18,066 bases of DNA from CAZDUS01 sp964508705 (GCA_964508705.1 CAZDUS010000042.1:1-18066), one strand, 5' to 3'; shown: positions 1 through 8,233, numbered from the stretch's first letter. Notes: generated by a model not told the origin, from the sequence alone. Made by a program: numbers and translations.

Positions 1-508
1 TCTCGCCCATCTCCCAGAAGTTGTCCTTCTCGGCAAACTTGAGGATGTGGGTCGGATCAATATCCGTCACTTCCTTCCAGATCGCTATGGCATCATCGTC
101 ACTTTTGTACACCGTTGCCCACAGACGTTCTTTCGGCAAGCCCCACACCTTGGTCAACAGTTCCCAACCCCAGGCTATGGATTCACGCTTGTAGTAGTCA
201 CCAAACGACCAATTGCCCAGCATCTCAAAGAATGTGTGATGATAGGTGTCATAGCCGACCTCCTCCAGGTCGTTATGCTTGCCGCTCACACGAATGCACT
301 TTTGCGAGTCCGCCACACGCCTGTATTCACTGATCCGCGCGCCAAGGAATATCTCCTTGAATGGATTCATCCCCGCATTAACGAACAGCAACGTGGGATC
401 CGAAGGAAGCACGACAGGAGCGCTGGGAACAATCTCATGCCCTTTGGATTTGTAAAAGTCCGTGAACGATTGCCTGATTTCCGCCGCTGTCATTGGTGAG
501 CCACCCAT
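1..508 (-). CDS. alaS: Alanyl-tRNA synthetase, N-terminal part (cut by window edge)
   Basis: This is the first ~169 residues of a protein whose family is usually about 870-900 residues; the rest lies left of the window. It charges tRNA-Ala with alanine in the cytoplasm. The reverse-strand translation shows the class II AlaRS N-terminus: TAEIRQSF-type start, FVNAGMNPFK, then RVSGKHNDLEEVG, YHHTFFEMLGNWSFGDY and GWELLTKVWG. The 'RVSGKHNDLEEVG/YHHT' form is the subtype I associate with Bacteroidota/PVC and eukaryotic enzymes rather than the proteobacterial 'RAGGKHNDLE' form. The start is uncertain: ATG at 508 (MGGSPMTAAEIRQ) has AAAGGA about 8-9 bases upstream, whereas ATG at 493 (MTAAEIRQ) has no clear ribosome binding site. 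I chose 508. It is divergent from pabBC and has its own promoter at 541-569. Confidence 0.95.
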   Translation of the reverse strand, partial: MGGSPMTAAEIRQSFTDFYKSKGHEIVPSAPVVLPSDPTLLFVNAGMNPFKEIFLGARISEYRRVADSQKCIRVSGKHNDLEEVGYDTYHHTFFEMLGNWSFGDYYKRESIAWGWELLTKVWGLPKERLWATVYKSDDDAIAIWKEVTDIDPTHILKFAEKDNFWEMGE

Positions 509-540
509 TTCGACCATCCTTTCGCCAAATAAAAGCGAAA

Positions 541-569
541 ACTATGTGGATACCTTCCCCTACCGTCAA
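541..569 (-). promoter_or_regulatory. Candidate sigma70-type promoter for alaS
   Basis: On the reverse strand a TTGACG -35 box (564-569) is followed by a 17-base spacer and a CATAGT -10 box (541-546). This would start transcription near 534, about 26 bases before the chosen alaS start codon. The -35 matches consensus at five of six bases and the -10 at four of six. It lies in the 163-base gap shared with the divergent pabBC gene; I see no equally good promoter facing pabBC. Confidence 0.55.
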
Positions 570-671
570 GTGCCGAGTTTCACGGGCGCATCTGCGAGAT
601 TGAGGTTTGCGGATTGCGCCTGCCTGCACGTTCTGGCAGATTCTGAACCACTAACAACCCAGTCATCCCTC

Positions 672-2423
672 ATGACCACAATCAATCAGCCTGTCATACT
701 AATGCACGATCCTCGCAGGGGCGAGTGGCTGTCCTTTTCTGCGCCCGTAAAGATTATCACCGCCCACCAACATGCCGATGTCATTCCCGCCTTGCAAGCC
801 ATACAGCACGAGGTGGATTCCGGCTCACGGTATGCCGCCGGATTCATAAGTTACGAAGCCGCGCCAGCCTTCGATCAGGCCCTGACCGTTAAACCGCATG
901 ACCCTTCATTCCCGCTTCTCTGGTTTGGCATCTTCCCGCCTCCCACCTGCCACACGACAATACCCATCGCCAGCGCTTCCCAGCCCGCCATCACCTTGAA
1001 CTGGGTACCCTCGCTCTCCCGCGACGACTACAACGCCGCCCTTGCCCGACTCCGGGACTATCTCTTCAACGGCGATACCTATCAGGTGAACTACACCATC
1101 CGCTTGCTGGCGGATTTCAATATCGACCCTCTGGCTTTCTTTCACCAACTGATTGCCGCGCAAGGCGCCCACTATTCCGCCTACCTTCACACCGGACCCT
1201 TCACCATCTTTTCAGCATCGCCGGAATTGTTCTTCAGCATGCACGACGGCATGCTGGAATCGCGCCCCATGAAAGGCACTGCGCCCCGCGGACTGACATT
1301 GGACGACGACAGGCACCAGGCGGCCACGCTTCAAAACTCAGAAAAGAACCGTGCCGAGAACATCATGATTGTGGATATGATCCGCAACGACATGGGACGC
1401 GTTGCAACTCCCGGCACTGTTACGCCCGAAAACCTCTTTAGCGTCGAACGCTATCCCACCGTCTGGCAAATGACCTCTGCCGTCTCTTGCCGGACCAGAG
1501 CGAAGTTTCCGGAAATCATGACTGCCTTGTTCCCCTGCGCATCCATCACCGGGGCCCCCAAGCCGCGCACCATGAGCATCATTGCGGAGCTGGAAACGTC
1601 ACCGCGCCGGATATACACGGGCGCTATCGGCTATCTCTCACCCGGTAGCAACGCGCAATTCAGCGTGGCGATCCGAACCGTACTGCTGGATAACCTGAGT
1701 CATGTTGCGGAGTACGGAGTTGGCGGCGGAATTGTCTGGGATTCTGCCAGCAAGGATGAATATGAGGAATGCCTTCTGAAAGCAGGCATTCTGAAGCAAA
1801 CAACGCCTCCATTTAACCTCCTGGAAACAATTCGATGGGACCCCGCCGAAGGATTTTTCCTCCTCAACCGCCACCTCCAACGGCTCGCCGACTCCGCCGA
1901 GTATTTCGCCATACCCCTCTCTATTCCGGATGTCAACGACAAGCTCCTGAAATGGTCCGCTGGACAATCCCAATCCCAACGGGTTCGACTACTGATCTCC
2001 AACTCCGGCGCTATCAGCATTGAATCATCAACATTGGAAGCGAATGCCGACGCACCGGTCTGTGTCCGTATAGCGACCAACCCAATTGACCCAGCCAACC
2101 GCTTTCTCTATCACAAAACCACCAACCGCCGCGTTTACGACGAAGCCAAAGCTGCATTCCCTGATATTGATGATGTTATCCTATGGAACACCGCAGGCGA
2201 GGTCACTGAATCCACAATCGCGAATGTCGTTGTTGAACTCAACGGAGCTCTCATCACCCCAGCGATCAATGGAGGCCTGTTGCCCGGAACGTTCAGGGCT
2301 GCGTTGCTTGAACAAGGTAAAATCAAGGAAGGGCTCGTCCGCGTGGAGGACTTAGCCAGTGCTGACGCCATCTACCTCATCAATTCGGTGCGAAAATGGC
2401 GCAAGGCGGCCCTGCTTACTTGA
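672..2423 (+). CDS. pabBC: Aminodeoxychorismate synthase component I / 4-amino-4-deoxychorismate lyase fusion (PabBC)
   Basis: This 583-residue cytoplasmic protein should make p-aminobenzoate for folate. The PabB half (residues ~1-375) aminates chorismate using ammonia from a separate PabA subunit not in this window. The C-terminal half (~380-583, class IV PLP fold) removes pyruvate from aminodeoxychorismate. Visible PabB motifs are PMKGT (Lys201, equivalent to the active-site Lys of the PIKGT motif), NRAENIMIVDMIRND at 226-240, SITGAPKPRTM at 291-301 and GAIGY at 317-321. The lyase half shows YHKTTNR (Lys482, expected to bind PLP), GEVTEST with Glu513, and NGGLLPGT at 533-540. The frame is open back to 462, but that would run into divergent alaS and its promoter, so I start at the ATG just before MTTINQP, where homology-like sequence begins. 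No Shine-Dalgarno is evident there. The stop overlaps the convergent gene by 8 bases. Confidence 0.92.
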   Translation: MTTINQPVILMHDPRRGEWLSFSAPVKIITAHQHADVIPALQAIQHEVDSGSRYAAGFISYEAAPAFDQALTVKPHDPSFPLLWFGIFPPPTCHTTIPIASASQPAITLNWVPSLSRDDYNAALARLRDYLFNGDTYQVNYTIRLLADFNIDPLAFFHQLIAAQGAHYSAYLHTGPFTIFSASPELFFSMHDGMLESRPMKGTAPRGLTLDDDRHQAATLQNSEKNRAENIMIVDMIRNDMGRVATPGTVTPENLFSVERYPTVWQMTSAVSCRTRAKFPEIMTALFPCASITGAPKPRTMSIIAELETSPRRIYTGAIGYLSPGSNAQFSVAIRTVLLDNLSHVAEYGVGGGIVWDSASKDEYEECLLKAGILKQTTPPFNLLETIRWDPAEGFFLLNRHLQRLADSAEYFAIPLSIPDVNDKLLKWSAGQSQSQRVRLLISNSGAISIESSTLEANADAPVCVRIATNPIDPANRFLYHKTTNRRVYDEAKAAFPDIDDVILWNTAGEVTESTIANVVVELNGALITPAINGGLLPGTFRAALLEQGKIKEGLVRVEDLASADAIYLINSVRKWRKAALLT

Positions 2424-3084
2424 AAACCAACGTCCCCCAGTCTGCCTGAATGTGATAGCTCAGCTTCATATGGGGTGATGTCGAAGAATAAACAGGATCT
2501 TCCGCTCCCCGCGTATAGTCATACCGCGAAAAAGAAAACAACCACTTGCTACCCACAGTTGGCGTCGACTTCTCCGCGATCATATCGAACGGTACTTTTG
2601 CCAATACACGCCAACGCTTCTGCTCTGGCTCCACCAGAACCCGACTTTCGATCACACGATTCCTGATCATCCATTCAGGCGGAAGGGATCCCTGGGGCCG
2701 TCCCTGAAAAGCCGCAGCGGACGGAAAACGAACCTGAAACTTCTGATTCACCGGCGACACATGAATCTCAAAATACGGATCTTGATCAACCGGCCTCAGG
2801 AACATCTCGAACACATCACCCTTCATATACGCCGGCTCGTTGAATTCAATCACCGAATTGAATATATCGTCGTCATCCAGCACCGCGTGAACCAGCAAGG
2901 AACCATCCCTCCATCCCACCTTGATTCGCGCCGCCCTGAAAGCTGGCTCCAGCGCAGGTTTCCAGAACTGCCGCGTATGGCACGCCCGGGCACCAGCAAA
3001 TGCGGATTCAATGGACGGCCAGGATTCAAGATCAAAGTGTGGAATGAAACCACATTCAAGCACAGGTCGGGAATCAGGTGTCAT
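2416..3084 (-). CDS. CBM9/DOMON-like carbohydrate-binding domain protein
   Basis: This is a 222-residue protein without a signal peptide or membrane segment. Its pattern resembles the family 9 carbohydrate-binding domain (DOMON-like beta-sandwich): GSLLVHAVLDDDDIF at ~61-75, GDVFEMFLRP at 89-98, YFEIHVSPVNQ at 104-114, RWRVLAKVPFDMI at 157-169 and WLFSFSRYDY at 181-190. These correspond to the usual strands with 'GD.vE.fl.p', 'Y.E..v.p.g', 'W..e..iP' and 'W..n..R'. Stand-alone proteins of this type are often annotated 'carbohydrate-binding family 9-like'; the ligand here is unknown. An upstream in-frame TTG (3090) is possible but the ATG at 3084 is preferred. The 3' end overlaps pabBC by 8 bases tail-to-tail. 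It is divergent from the lipoprotein gene at 3323 across a 238-base gap, so the two may be co-regulated, but nothing proves a shared pathway. Confidence 0.8.
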   Translation of the reverse strand: MTPDSRPVLECGFIPHFDLESWPSIESAFAGARACHTRQFWKPALEPAFRAARIKVGWRDGSLLVHAVLDDDDIFNSVIEFNEPAYMKGDVFEMFLRPVDQDPYFEIHVSPVNQKFQVRFPSAAAFQGRPQGSLPPEWMIRNRVIESRVLVEPEQKRWRVLAKVPFDMIAEKSTPTVGSKWLFSFSRYDYTRGAEDPVYSSTSPHMKLSYHIQADWGTLVFK

Positions 3085-3113
3085 AATCAACTCACAAACA
3101 AGGGGATTTTCTA

Positions 3114-3143
3114 TTCATAAAATCAAACTACAAACAAAATCAA
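3114..3143 (-). promoter_or_regulatory. Weak candidate promoter for the CBM9-like gene
   Basis: On the reverse strand, TTGATT (3138-3143) and TATGAA (3114-3119) are separated by 18 bases. Each matches consensus at four of six positions. The site lies 30 bases before the ATG at 3084, inside an AT-rich part of the 3085-3322 divergent gap. A-rich sequence makes chance matches likely. Confidence 0.3.
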
Positions 3144-3287
3144 CAGCCGGCTTGAATGCATATAGACGATACAGGGCAATACTCGCAAGCATCAACTAAT
3201 CAAAGCCCAAGATCGCTTTGTCGTGGCCGCATTAAATGAGCCAAAACAAAAGACCCTGCCTAAAGTCCACAATGCGCACTTAACGAT

Positions 3288-3316
3288 TTGCCCCACTCGC
3301 TCCAATATCGTATTCT
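3288..3316 (+). promoter_or_regulatory. Weak candidate promoter, possibly leaderless, for the lipoprotein gene
   Basis: TTGCCC (3288-3293), a 17-base spacer and TATTCT (3311-3316) sit immediately before the ATG at 3323. A transcript from this -10 box would begin at or next to the start codon, giving a leaderless mRNA. This fits the absence of a clear Shine-Dalgarno (only GACGAG directly abuts the ATG). Both boxes match consensus at four of six bases, so chance is a real alternative. Confidence 0.25.
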
Positions 3317-3322
3317 GACGAG

Positions 3323-5188
3323 ATGAATTGCTTCTCTATGCTATTTGCCATTCTAGTCGCTTTGCTTGCGTCATCGTGTGATCGCAACCGCATGCGTTCC
3401 GTCCCCATGAGCAAGGAAGAGCAAGCCCGACAGGCCATTGCCTCTGTTTGGGCCAATGACTTTCCACTGGGCCTTCTTTGGAATAATCCAACGCTCAACA
3501 ACAAGTCCGCCCTGGAAAATGCTCTGAGCCAGTTCGCAGGACAACAGGTCTCACAACTATGGATCAAGAGTGATTTGCAGGATTTAACTGGCACATCGGA
3601 TCTTCTGAAACTCGCAAAAGCCAATGACATCAAGGTCGTCATAAATCCCTCCTGGGCCTCATCGCTGTCCCCGACCACAATCCCTACGCTTCAAAACCTT
3701 TGGAATACACTGCGCCCGAAGCCTCAAGCCGTCATCATAGGATCAATACTGTCCACGGCGAGCGACATGGTTATCTTTGCACGTCATCAAAACAGCAACA
3801 CCCTGCAACGCATCACGACAATCGGCATAGCCGAAACCAATGCCGTCGAAATGTTCGCGAAAGTCGCAAAACAGAGTGCCATACTTTGCACCTCTCTGCA
3901 CCTCGACACCTCGCGCACCGCAAGCAACCGTTATGAAACATTCATTGGCAACGCCAATCAAGCCGTTAATGCCGCCAAAATCGGCGGCATGACGCCCCTG
4001 CTCCTGCTAAACGTTGACAGCAACGTCTCGCAGCCGCCACATTTCTCATGGCAAGCATGGGCCGCCGTGGCCTCGGGCTTTAAAGGAATCATTATTGCCG
4101 ACAAGGCCAATAAACCAGCCACGCCCCCCTCCGCATTTAAACCACTGTCCGAACTACGCCCGCTTCTTGGCCGACTCGTCAAGCATGACGACTATATTGG
4201 ATTCTCACCGATAATGGACATGACCTACCCCGGCGACATCACGCAATTGTTTTACGATCCAATAACAAAGAAGTATCTAATCGCTGTCGTCCTCTCTCCT
4301 GACCGGCCAACCTCGACACCTGTCACCCTTCGTGGGGGGGGTGTTAAAGCCATCGCACCATCTGCCGACCTTGCAAGCCTCCGCCCCGGTGAAGGTGGCC
4401 TCTATCAGCTTCCGCTTCAAGGCCAGCCTGTTGATGATCTCGCCGAAGCCAATCAACTTACCGCTCTACCTCGCGGCCAGCGTGACGATCTATTCGTCCC
4501 CTATTTTGGCAGTCACTTTTCTGTCCTTGCGGATAAATCCATGAACCCGCAGATGCTGTATTGCTCCGAGCCCGTTGCGCTTTTGGTTCATCCCAACGTT
4601 CTGCTTTCCCCGCTGGTCAATGCCACCCCTCTGGTCCTCGAGAATTCATCAAAAATATTTTCGTTCAAGTCCGCGCATGTCTCGGGTTACACATTGTACC
4701 GGATCAACTTCACAAACCGCTTCCAGCGACTGATCCTCCTGGAAGAAAACGGGAGCATCCCCGGTTACGATCTACGCGCCATATCAGTCACCAATGTCGG
4801 GGTCACAAACAACGGAATCTGTCCTCGCCCTAAAAAACCAGGCGCCCCAACCCTTCCCGCTAATCAGTGCAACCTCCAGTACAATCTGGACGCCCTTCGT
4901 GCTATCGGAGGATTGGACCCATCGTATCCCATTTTCTTCCAGTTTGATGGTGGCAATACCGAGGGGCAAGCGGACACCCGCTTCTATGTATGGGCTGGCG
5001 CCTCGGTCACCAACGCGAAGGAACGGGTATCACCCAGAAGACCTGTGCCTTTGATCTTGCTGAAAGCGGAGGACAAAGTCCTCACGGTCGGCATGCCCTA
5101 TATCCGAAATGCGCCAACCACCCCTGTGCTTCGCCGTTGGAAATTCTTTACCTGGGTACAGCCTCAGAAGCCAGCCAGGGGAAAATAA
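3323..5188 (+). CDS. Large lipoprotein with possible (beta/alpha)-barrel region, function unknown
   Basis: The 621-residue product starts with a hydrophobic signal (residues 4-16) ending in LLASSC, a plausible lipobox with Cys19 as lipidation site and Asp20 next. I expect a lipoprotein on the periplasmic face of a membrane. Residues ~45-290 show regularly spaced hydrophobic strands (VSQLWI 76-81, IKVVIN 103-108, AVIIGS 136-141, MTPLLLLN 223-230, KGIIIAD 254-260) alternating with amphipathic stretches, as in a TIM barrel such as glycoside-hydrolase-like domains. I cannot identify catalytic carboxylates with confidence. Residues ~300-400 and 490-600 look beta-rich; FFQFDGGNTEG and RFYVWAG near 546-568 may form a sandwich domain. 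An uninterrupted run of eight G at 4334-4341 encodes Gly338-340. The neighbour across the divergent gap is a carbohydrate-binding-like protein, which hints at, but does not show, a glycan-related role. Confidence 0.8.
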   Translation: MNCFSMLFAILVALLASSCDRNRMRSVPMSKEEQARQAIASVWANDFPLGLLWNNPTLNNKSALENALSQFAGQQVSQLWIKSDLQDLTGTSDLLKLAKANDIKVVINPSWASSLSPTTIPTLQNLWNTLRPKPQAVIIGSILSTASDMVIFARHQNSNTLQRITTIGIAETNAVEMFAKVAKQSAILCTSLHLDTSRTASNRYETFIGNANQAVNAAKIGGMTPLLLLNVDSNVSQPPHFSWQAWAAVASGFKGIIIADKANKPATPPSAFKPLSELRPLLGRLVKHDDYIGFSPIMDMTYPGDITQLFYDPITKKYLIAVVLSPDRPTSTPVTLRGGGVKAIAPSADLASLRPGEGGLYQLPLQGQPVDDLAEANQLTALPRGQRDDLFVPYFGSHFSVLADKSMNPQMLYCSEPVALLVHPNVLLSPLVNATPLVLENSSKIFSFKSAHVSGYTLYRINFTNRFQRLILLEENGSIPGYDLRAISVTNVGVTNNGICPRPKKPGAPTLPANQCNLQYNLDALRAIGGLDPSYPIFFQFDGGNTEGQADTRFYVWAGASVTNAKERVSPRRPVPLILLKAEDKVLTVGMPYIRNAPTTPVLRRWKFFTWVQPQKPARGK

Positions 5189-5245
5189 ACCTGTAAATCA
5201 CGTTCGTATGTTTCGTAGTTCAACTGCTCTTAATGGGATTAACCA

Positions 5246-6262
5246 TCAAAGCAACTGGCGTTGCGACGAACCACCGTCTACGCCCAGCAGTTTCACCGTT
5301 AGATCAGTGACCTTGCGGCCTTGCGGGGTCCTTTGCAGGTAACCGCGCTGGATCAGGAAAGGCTCAACCACTTCTTCAATGGTCTCAGCTTCTTCGCCCA
5401 CTGAGACTGCCAGCGAACTTAACCCGACCGGCCCGCCTCCAAACTTGAAAAGTATCGCCTCCAGCACCCGCTTATCCAACTCATCCAATCCGTGCTGATC
5501 AATATCCAGCATGGTCAGCGCCTTGTCGGCCACCTCACGCGTGATCCGGTTGTCGGCGCGAACCTGTGCGTAGTCACGAACTCTCCGCAAAAGGTTGTTG
5601 CAGATTCGTGGGGTCCCCCGCGAACGGCAAGCCACTTCCCGCGCCCCCTCATCCTCAATTTCCACATCGAGTATCCTCGCTGTCCGTTTCGCGATTTGTT
5701 CCAAATCTTCCATCTCATAGTAATCGAGCCGGATCGACAGTCCGAACCGCGACCGCAAGGGTGCCGACAACATCCCGCTCCGGGTGGTGGCACCAACAAG
5801 GGTGAATGGCTGTAAATTCAGGCGGACTGACCGCGCATTGGCCCCCTGATCAATCATGATATCGATAACAAAATCCTCCATCGCGGAGTATAAGTACTCC
5901 TCAACGCTTCTTTGCATTCGATGGATCTCATCAATAAAGAGGATATCCCCCTTCTCCATCCCGGTAAGCAATCCCGCCAAGTCGCCAGGCTTGTCGATTA
6001 CAGGACCGGACGTCACTTTGATATTGCCGCCCATAGAATGCGAAAGGATATAAGCCAGCGTCGTCTTTCCCAGCCCCGGCGGACCGGACAACAGTACGTG
6101 CTCGAGTGTTTCGCCACGCCCCTTCGCCGCTTCAACAAACAATTCCAACCGCTCCCGCGCCTTGCGTTGCCCGACAAAATCCCGAAACTGCGTTGGCCGA
6201 AGACGAAGATCCAGTTCCTGATCCGGCTTGTTTAAACCATCGGTAATAAATCTCTCACTCAT
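5246..6262 (-). CDS. ruvB: Holliday junction branch migration ATPase RuvB
   Basis: This 338-residue protein has the family's usual length. It is the AAA+ motor that, loaded by RuvA on Holliday junctions, drives branch migration during recombinational repair. Motifs are in order: LRPTQFRDFVGQ at 21-32, Walker A GPPGLGKT (60-67), Walker B LFIDEIHR (108-115), sensor I GATTRSG (157-163), the arginine-finger segment PLRSRFG (168-174), sensor II RGTPRICNNLLRRVRDYA (215-232), and a C-terminal winged helix ending YLQRTPQGR (308-316). It lies 22 bases downstream of ruvA and is the last gene of the block. The convergent lipoprotein gene ends 57 bases away, and I see no stem-loop with a T-run between them. 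Confidence 0.98.
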   Translation of the reverse strand: MSERFITDGLNKPDQELDLRLRPTQFRDFVGQRKARERLELFVEAAKGRGETLEHVLLSGPPGLGKTTLAYILSHSMGGNIKVTSGPVIDKPGDLAGLLTGMEKGDILFIDEIHRMQRSVEEYLYSAMEDFVIDIMIDQGANARSVRLNLQPFTLVGATTRSGMLSAPLRSRFGLSIRLDYYEMEDLEQIAKRTARILDVEIEDEGAREVACRSRGTPRICNNLLRRVRDYAQVRADNRITREVADKALTMLDIDQHGLDELDKRVLEAILFKFGGGPVGLSSLAVSVGEEAETIEEVVEPFLIQRGYLQRTPQGRKVTDLTVKLLGVDGGSSQRQLL

Positions 6263-6284
6263 AATATCGTCACCGTTTCCTGAA

Positions 6285-6884
6285 TCACCGGCTCAACGCC
6301 TTGCGCACAACATCTTCAACCGAAGCCTTTTGCAATGCCGCATCGCTCATCACGCGAACGACCATATCCTGTGCTTCAGCACGCTTGTATCCAAGCGAAA
6401 TTAACGCCAGCACCGCGTCCCGCATCTTGATTTCCGACTCAGCAGGCACGTTTCCCGCGGTCGCCGCCTCCATGACCTCGCCGGCTCCAAACTTGTCCTT
6501 CAATTCCACAACCATGCGCTCGGCGGTCTTTTTGCCTATCCCCGAAATCGAGCTCAGCCGCTTGACATCGCCTGTCGTGATCGCCACCTTCAACTCTCGC
6601 GCCGTCATGCCGCTCAACACGGATAACGCCGTCTTGGGCCCCACCCCGGATACGCTTACAAGCAGCAGGAAAACTCGCCGCTCCTCCGGCGTCATGAATC
6701 CAAACAACAGATGCACATCCTCCCGAACATGATCATGCGTCAAGATGCGGCAATGTTCACCAATGGCAGGCAGTCGATCGTAACTGCTGAGCGGAATGAT
6801 AACCTCATACCCCACTCCGCCAACATTCATAACCACATGCGCCGGTTGCTTCTCATCAATAATGCCTTCCAGAAACGTGATCAT
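6285..6884 (-). CDS. ruvA: Holliday junction DNA-binding protein RuvA
   Basis: This 199-residue protein binds four-way DNA junctions as a tetramer and recruits RuvB. Domain I (residues ~1-65) is an OB-like fold with the typical MITFLEGII start and GVGYEV at 23-28. Domain II (~70-135) holds two helix-hairpin-helix motifs, VSGVGPKTAL (78-87 region) and ISGIGKKTAERM (113-124). The C-terminal domain III (~152-199), which contacts RuvB, is joined by an Ala-rich linker and contains AVLALISLGYKRAEA. The ATG at 6884 is preceded by AGAGGA at good spacing. It lies 10 bases after ruvC and 22 bases before ruvB. Confidence 0.98.
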   Translation of the reverse strand: MITFLEGIIDEKQPAHVVMNVGGVGYEVIIPLSSYDRLPAIGEHCRILTHDHVREDVHLLFGFMTPEERRVFLLLVSVSGVGPKTALSVLSGMTARELKVAITTGDVKRLSSISGIGKKTAERMVVELKDKFGAGEVMEAATAGNVPAESEIKMRDAVLALISLGYKRAEAQDMVVRVMSDAALQKASVEDVVRKALSR

Positions 6885-6894
6885 GGTTTTCCTC

Positions 6895-7392
6895 TTATAT
6901 CGGTTTCGAAGCCAGTTCAGCCACCCGTGTCGCGCTATGTAAATGGCAAATCGCTATAGCCAGCGCGTCGCCGGCATCTTCCTGAGGCTCTTCCGTAAGC
7001 TTTAGCAAATTCATCACCATCTTCCGGACCTGGGACTTATCCGCCGCGCCATAGCCAACCACTGCCTGCTTGACCCGTCTAGGTGCGTACTCGAATATCG
7101 GAAGCCCAGCGCTCGCGCAAGCGGCAATCACCACGCCTCGCGCCTCCCCAAGCACAACCGCCGTCCTGACATTCTTGCAGTAAAATATATCTTCAATCGC
7201 CACAATCTCAGGCCGGACGCGCGAAAGCAGATCACGCATGCCTCCGTCCAATCGACGCAGGCACTCCGATAAAACAAGACGGTCGGCATTATGAATCCGC
7301 CCGAATTCCACAGCCGATAAACGGCTTCCGGCGGCATCCACAACACCGACCCCTGTCGATCTCAACGATGTATCTATCCCCAGCACGCGCAT
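6895..7392 (-). CDS. ruvC: Holliday junction resolvase RuvC
   Basis: This 165-residue endonuclease cuts Holliday junctions symmetrically, working with RuvAB. The RNase H-like fold's acidic quartet is intact: Asp7 in VLGIDTSL, Glu67 in VAIEDIF, and Asp139 and Asp142 in EDAGDALAIAICH. These align with Asp7, Glu66, Asp138 and Asp141 of the E. coli enzyme. YAPRRVKQAVVGYGAADKSQV at 102-122 is the usual DNA-contact stretch. The length is normal. It follows yebC by 34 bases and precedes ruvA by 10, keeping the common yebC-ruvC-ruvA-ruvB order. Confidence 0.98.
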   Translation of the reverse strand: MRVLGIDTSLRSTGVGVVDAAGSRLSAVEFGRIHNADRLVLSECLRRLDGGMRDLLSRVRPEIVAIEDIFYCKNVRTAVVLGEARGVVIAACASAGLPIFEYAPRRVKQAVVGYGAADKSQVRKMVMNLLKLTEEPQEDAGDALAIAICHLHSATRVAELASKPI

Positions 7393-7426
7393 AGTTCACC
7401 AAACGGCGGGGCCCCCGGCGCCAAGG

Positions 7427-8191
7427 TTAATCCTTGTCGTTTTCCATCGCCGTTAACACGGAATCATCCACGTCCATGTTTGTGTACACATTCTGGACAT
7501 CATCATTGTCTTCCAGCACTTCCACAAACTTCATGACCGCTTTCGCATCCGCCTTGTCGGCGACCGGCGCATAAGTATCCGGCACCAGGCGAATTTCCGA
7601 CTCGGTTGACGCCTTGATCCCTGCCTTCTCAACAGCATCCATCACTGCTTGGAACGCGGAAGGATCGGTCAGGATTTCAAACTGTTCGCCATCGTGTTGC
7701 ATATCATCCGCTCCGGCGGTCAACACGATATCCATCAATTTATCCTCTTCCACAGACGTGGCCTCCACAAAGATCTGCCCGCGCCGACGGAACCCGCGCG
7801 AAACAGCGCCCTGTGACGCAAAACTGGACCCGTGCTTGTTGAAAATATGCCGGATTTCAGCCGCCGCGCGGTTCTTGTTATCCGTCAACACCTTCACGAC
7901 GACACCCACACCCCCTGCGGCAAACCCCTCATAGGTTATCTCTTCCATGATGTCCGCCGCCAACTCCCCTGTCCCCTTCTTGATGGCGCGGTCAATGTTT
8001 TCATTGGGCATACTCACGGCCTTGCAACGTTGGATCATCGTCCGCAAAGACGAGTTGGTATCAGGATTGCCTCCGCCAGCCTTGGCCACCACCATCAATT
8101 CCTTGGCCATCTTGCTAAAAATCTTCCCGCGCTTGGCGTCAGCCGCGCCCTTCTTATGCTGAATCGTTTTCCACTTACTATGACCACTCAT
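7427..8191 (-). CDS. yebC: YebC/TACO1-family translation factor or regulatory protein
   Basis: This is a 254-residue protein of the DUF28 family. Members have been described as DNA-binding regulators and, more recently, as ribosome-associated factors that relieve stalling at proline-rich stretches (TACO1 is the mitochondrial relative). The conserved N-terminus GHSKWKTIQHKKGAADAKRG is present, followed by IFSKMAKELMVVAKAGG, the PNENIDRAIKKGTGE segment, YEGFAAGGVGVVVKVLTDNKNR, FNKHGSSFASQGAVS, and an acidic C-terminal EDNDDVQNVYTNMD. AGGAG lies a few bases before the ATG. It sits between the radical SAM gene (42-base gap) and ruvC. Confidence 0.97.
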   Translation of the reverse strand: MSGHSKWKTIQHKKGAADAKRGKIFSKMAKELMVVAKAGGGNPDTNSSLRTMIQRCKAVSMPNENIDRAIKKGTGELAADIMEEITYEGFAAGGVGVVVKVLTDNKNRAAAEIRHIFNKHGSSFASQGAVSRGFRRRGQIFVEATSVEEDKLMDIVLTAGADDMQHDGEQFEILTDPSAFQAVMDAVEKAGIKASTESEIRLVPDTYAPVADKADAKAVMKFVEVLEDNDDVQNVYTNMDVDDSVLTAMENDKD

Positions 8192-8233
8192 CCCGTCTCC
8201 TCGCTTTCCTTGTTATGCTGCTATTGAGCCCCA

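Noticed and set aside
47..499. Open frame of 150 residues on the + strand at the left edge
   Set aside because: It lies opposite a clear alanyl-tRNA synthetase reading on the - strand and has no family-like sequence of its own.
462..671. Upstream extension of pabBC by 70 residues
   Set aside because: The extension would overlap the start of divergent alaS and its promoter, and its residues do not look like a PabB N-terminus.
3085..3090. TTG start at 3090 for the CBM9-like gene
   Set aside because: An ATG two codons later is more likely; the difference is two residues. The same reasoning applies to TTG at 11196 versus ATG at 11190 for the EF-G-like gene.
5189..5245. Search for a shared terminator between the convergent lipoprotein and ruvB genes
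   Set aside because: Only short weak repeats (TTAA...TTAA) are present; no GC-rich stem followed by T or A runs.
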